DNA from: Verrucomicrobiota bacterium
GTDB lineage: Bacteria > Verrucomicrobiota > Verrucomicrobiia > Opitutales > UBA2995
DNA length: 5,074 nt
Direction of reading: 5' to 3'
NCBI GenBank assembly: GCA_027297085.1
Contig: JAPUIL010000508.1
Location: 1 to 5,074, forward strand
Shown here piece by piece: positions 4,249 to 5,074 of the stretch (position 1 is its first letter; each line of letters begins with the position of its first letter). Made by a program: the position numbers and the translations under genes. The notes below the pieces were generated by a model that saw only the letters and a program-made list of their open reading frames with translations, ran no database searches and had not been told where the DNA came from.

Positions 4249-5074
4249 ATGACTCCTTTGGTACACATAGACGCCGACGCTTTCTTCGCGTCGGTCGAAC
4301 AGGCAGCCGACTCGCGCCTGCGCGGCATTCCTATGGCCGTTGGTGGACGCAAGCGTGGTATTATCGCCGCGGCCTCCTACGAAGCCCGCCAGCTCGGTGT
4401 CTACACTCCCATGCCTACACAACGAGCGCTGCAGGTCTGCCCCGAGCTGGTGGTGGTGCCGGGCAACTTCGAGATCTACGAACAATTCTCCGATTGGATC
4501 TTCGGCATGTGCGAGGAACTCACCCCCCTGGTCGAGCGCAGCTCTATCGACGAGGGTTATATGGACTTTTCCGGCACCTGGAATCTCTCGCAGGACAACA
4601 TCATCACCAAAGTGCAAAAACTGGATCGGGAAATCCACCAATGGCTGAAGATCACCCTCTCCGAGGGCATGGGCACCAACAAGATCGTTTCGTCGGTGGC
4701 TAGCAAGCTGCACAAACCCAACGGCTTTCTTGTGGTGCCGGAAGGTTCGGAAGCGGAGTTTATGGGCGCCCTCCCCCTCGGCCGCATGCCCGGCATCGGC
4801 CCACGCACTGAGGAAGCCCTGCAGTCAATCGGAGCACGCCGTATTGGAGATCTCATTACATTGGGAGCCGAGCGGCTTCATCCCTTTCTGGGAAGAACCA
4901 CCGACTCCTTTCTCCAGCTGGCCCGAGGCATCGACGACCGCCGCATCGTGCTCGAACGCGAGCCAGCCAAGTCTTACTCACAGCAAAACACCTTCGCACA
5001 AGACATCGGTGACGAGGACGAAGTCATCCGCCACCTTAAGACGATGGTCGACGATGAGATGATCCGCATGCGCG
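4249..5074 (+). CDS. dinB: DNA polymerase IV (DinB), Y-family, 3' end cut by window
   Basis: This is the first 275 codons of a Y-family translesion DNA polymerase, which extends primers across damaged bases with low fidelity in the SOS response. The palm/fingers start HIDADAFFASVE (6-17) supplies catalytic Asp8 and the steric-gate Phe13. SSIDEGYMDF (98-107) supplies Asp101-Glu102. Next come SEGMGTNKIVSSVASKLHKP (138-157), the helix-hairpin-helix MPGIGPRTEEAL (180-191) and the little-finger start SYSQQNTF (242-249). Full-length members have roughly 350-420 residues, so the C-terminal part of the little finger and any clamp-binding motif lie outside. The ATG at 4249 gives the usual short lead before the catalytic strand. 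The frame stays open upstream to 4111, with further ATGs at 4162 (adds 29 residues) and 4132. No start has a good Shine-Dalgarno. Codons are richer in G/C at third positions than in the exported-protein gene. Confidence 0.95.
   Translation, partial: MTPLVHIDADAFFASVEQAADSRLRGIPMAVGGRKRGIIAAASYEARQLGVYTPMPTQRALQVCPELVVVPGNFEIYEQFSDWIFGMCEELTPLVERSSIDEGYMDFSGTWNLSQDNIITKVQKLDREIHQWLKITLSEGMGTNKIVSSVASKLHKPNGFLVVPEGSEAEFMGALPLGRMPGIGPRTEEALQSIGARRIGDLITLGAERLHPFLGRTTDSFLQLARGIDDRRIVLEREPAKSYSQQNTFAQDIGDEDEVIRHLKTMVDDEMIRMR

Noticed and set aside
4224..4856. Several long open frames overlapping dinB on both strands
   Set aside because: dinB codes with all its catalytic motifs in one continuous frame; the others are low-complexity shadows caused by its GC-rich codons.
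1..5074. CRISPR array, retron, defence island, toxin-antitoxin pair or integron
   Set aside because: No regular direct repeats with spacers, no reverse transcriptase, nuclease, integrase or transposase, and no small overlapping gene pair was found.

Overview
The window looks like ordinary chromosome from a free-living bacterium, most likely of the phylum Verrucomicrobiota (Opitutae/Puniceicoccales-like). This placement is inferred from protein style, not from a marker gene. The secreted protein ends in the immunoglobulin-like 'LxWxS…G…Y/FxVE' tail I associate with that phylum. The DinB N-terminus and the compact MOSC, DUF4202 and inositol-monophosphatase-like proteins also fit. Ribosome binding sites are weak throughout.

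Layout from left to right: (1) 1-333, a pyrimidine-rich stretch with no gene; (2) 334-924, minus strand, a DUF4202-family protein; (3) a 126-bp divergent spacer with a 9-bp inverted repeat; (4) 1051-2133, plus strand, an exported beta-propeller-like protein; (5) a convergent spacer with a perfect 14-bp palindrome of FNR/CRP type; (6) 2269-2748, minus strand, a MOSC-domain protein; (7) a 275-bp spacer with a repeat-like structured element, a plus-strand terminator-like hairpin and a long inverted repeat; (8) 3024-3887, minus strand, an inositol-monophosphatase-family phosphatase; (9) a 361-bp divergent spacer with a run of stem-loops, a LexA-like site and a perfect 19-bp inverted repeat; (10) from 4249 to the right edge, plus strand, the first 275 codons of DinB (DNA polymerase IV), cut by the window end.

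The genes do not form an obvious pathway or operon. The MOSC and phosphatase genes share a strand but are 275 bp apart. I found no CRISPR array, intact RNA gene, transposase, toxin-antitoxin pair or defence system, and I do not think a new multi-gene system is visible. The interest is in the spacers. The best candidate is the dinB leader, where a LexA-like operator inside a possible promoter is followed by a 19-bp perfect inverted repeat that reaches to 8 nt before the start codon. Next is a possible dispersed-repeat family, whose CTACGT…CAAGCTGT core occurs in two separate spacers.
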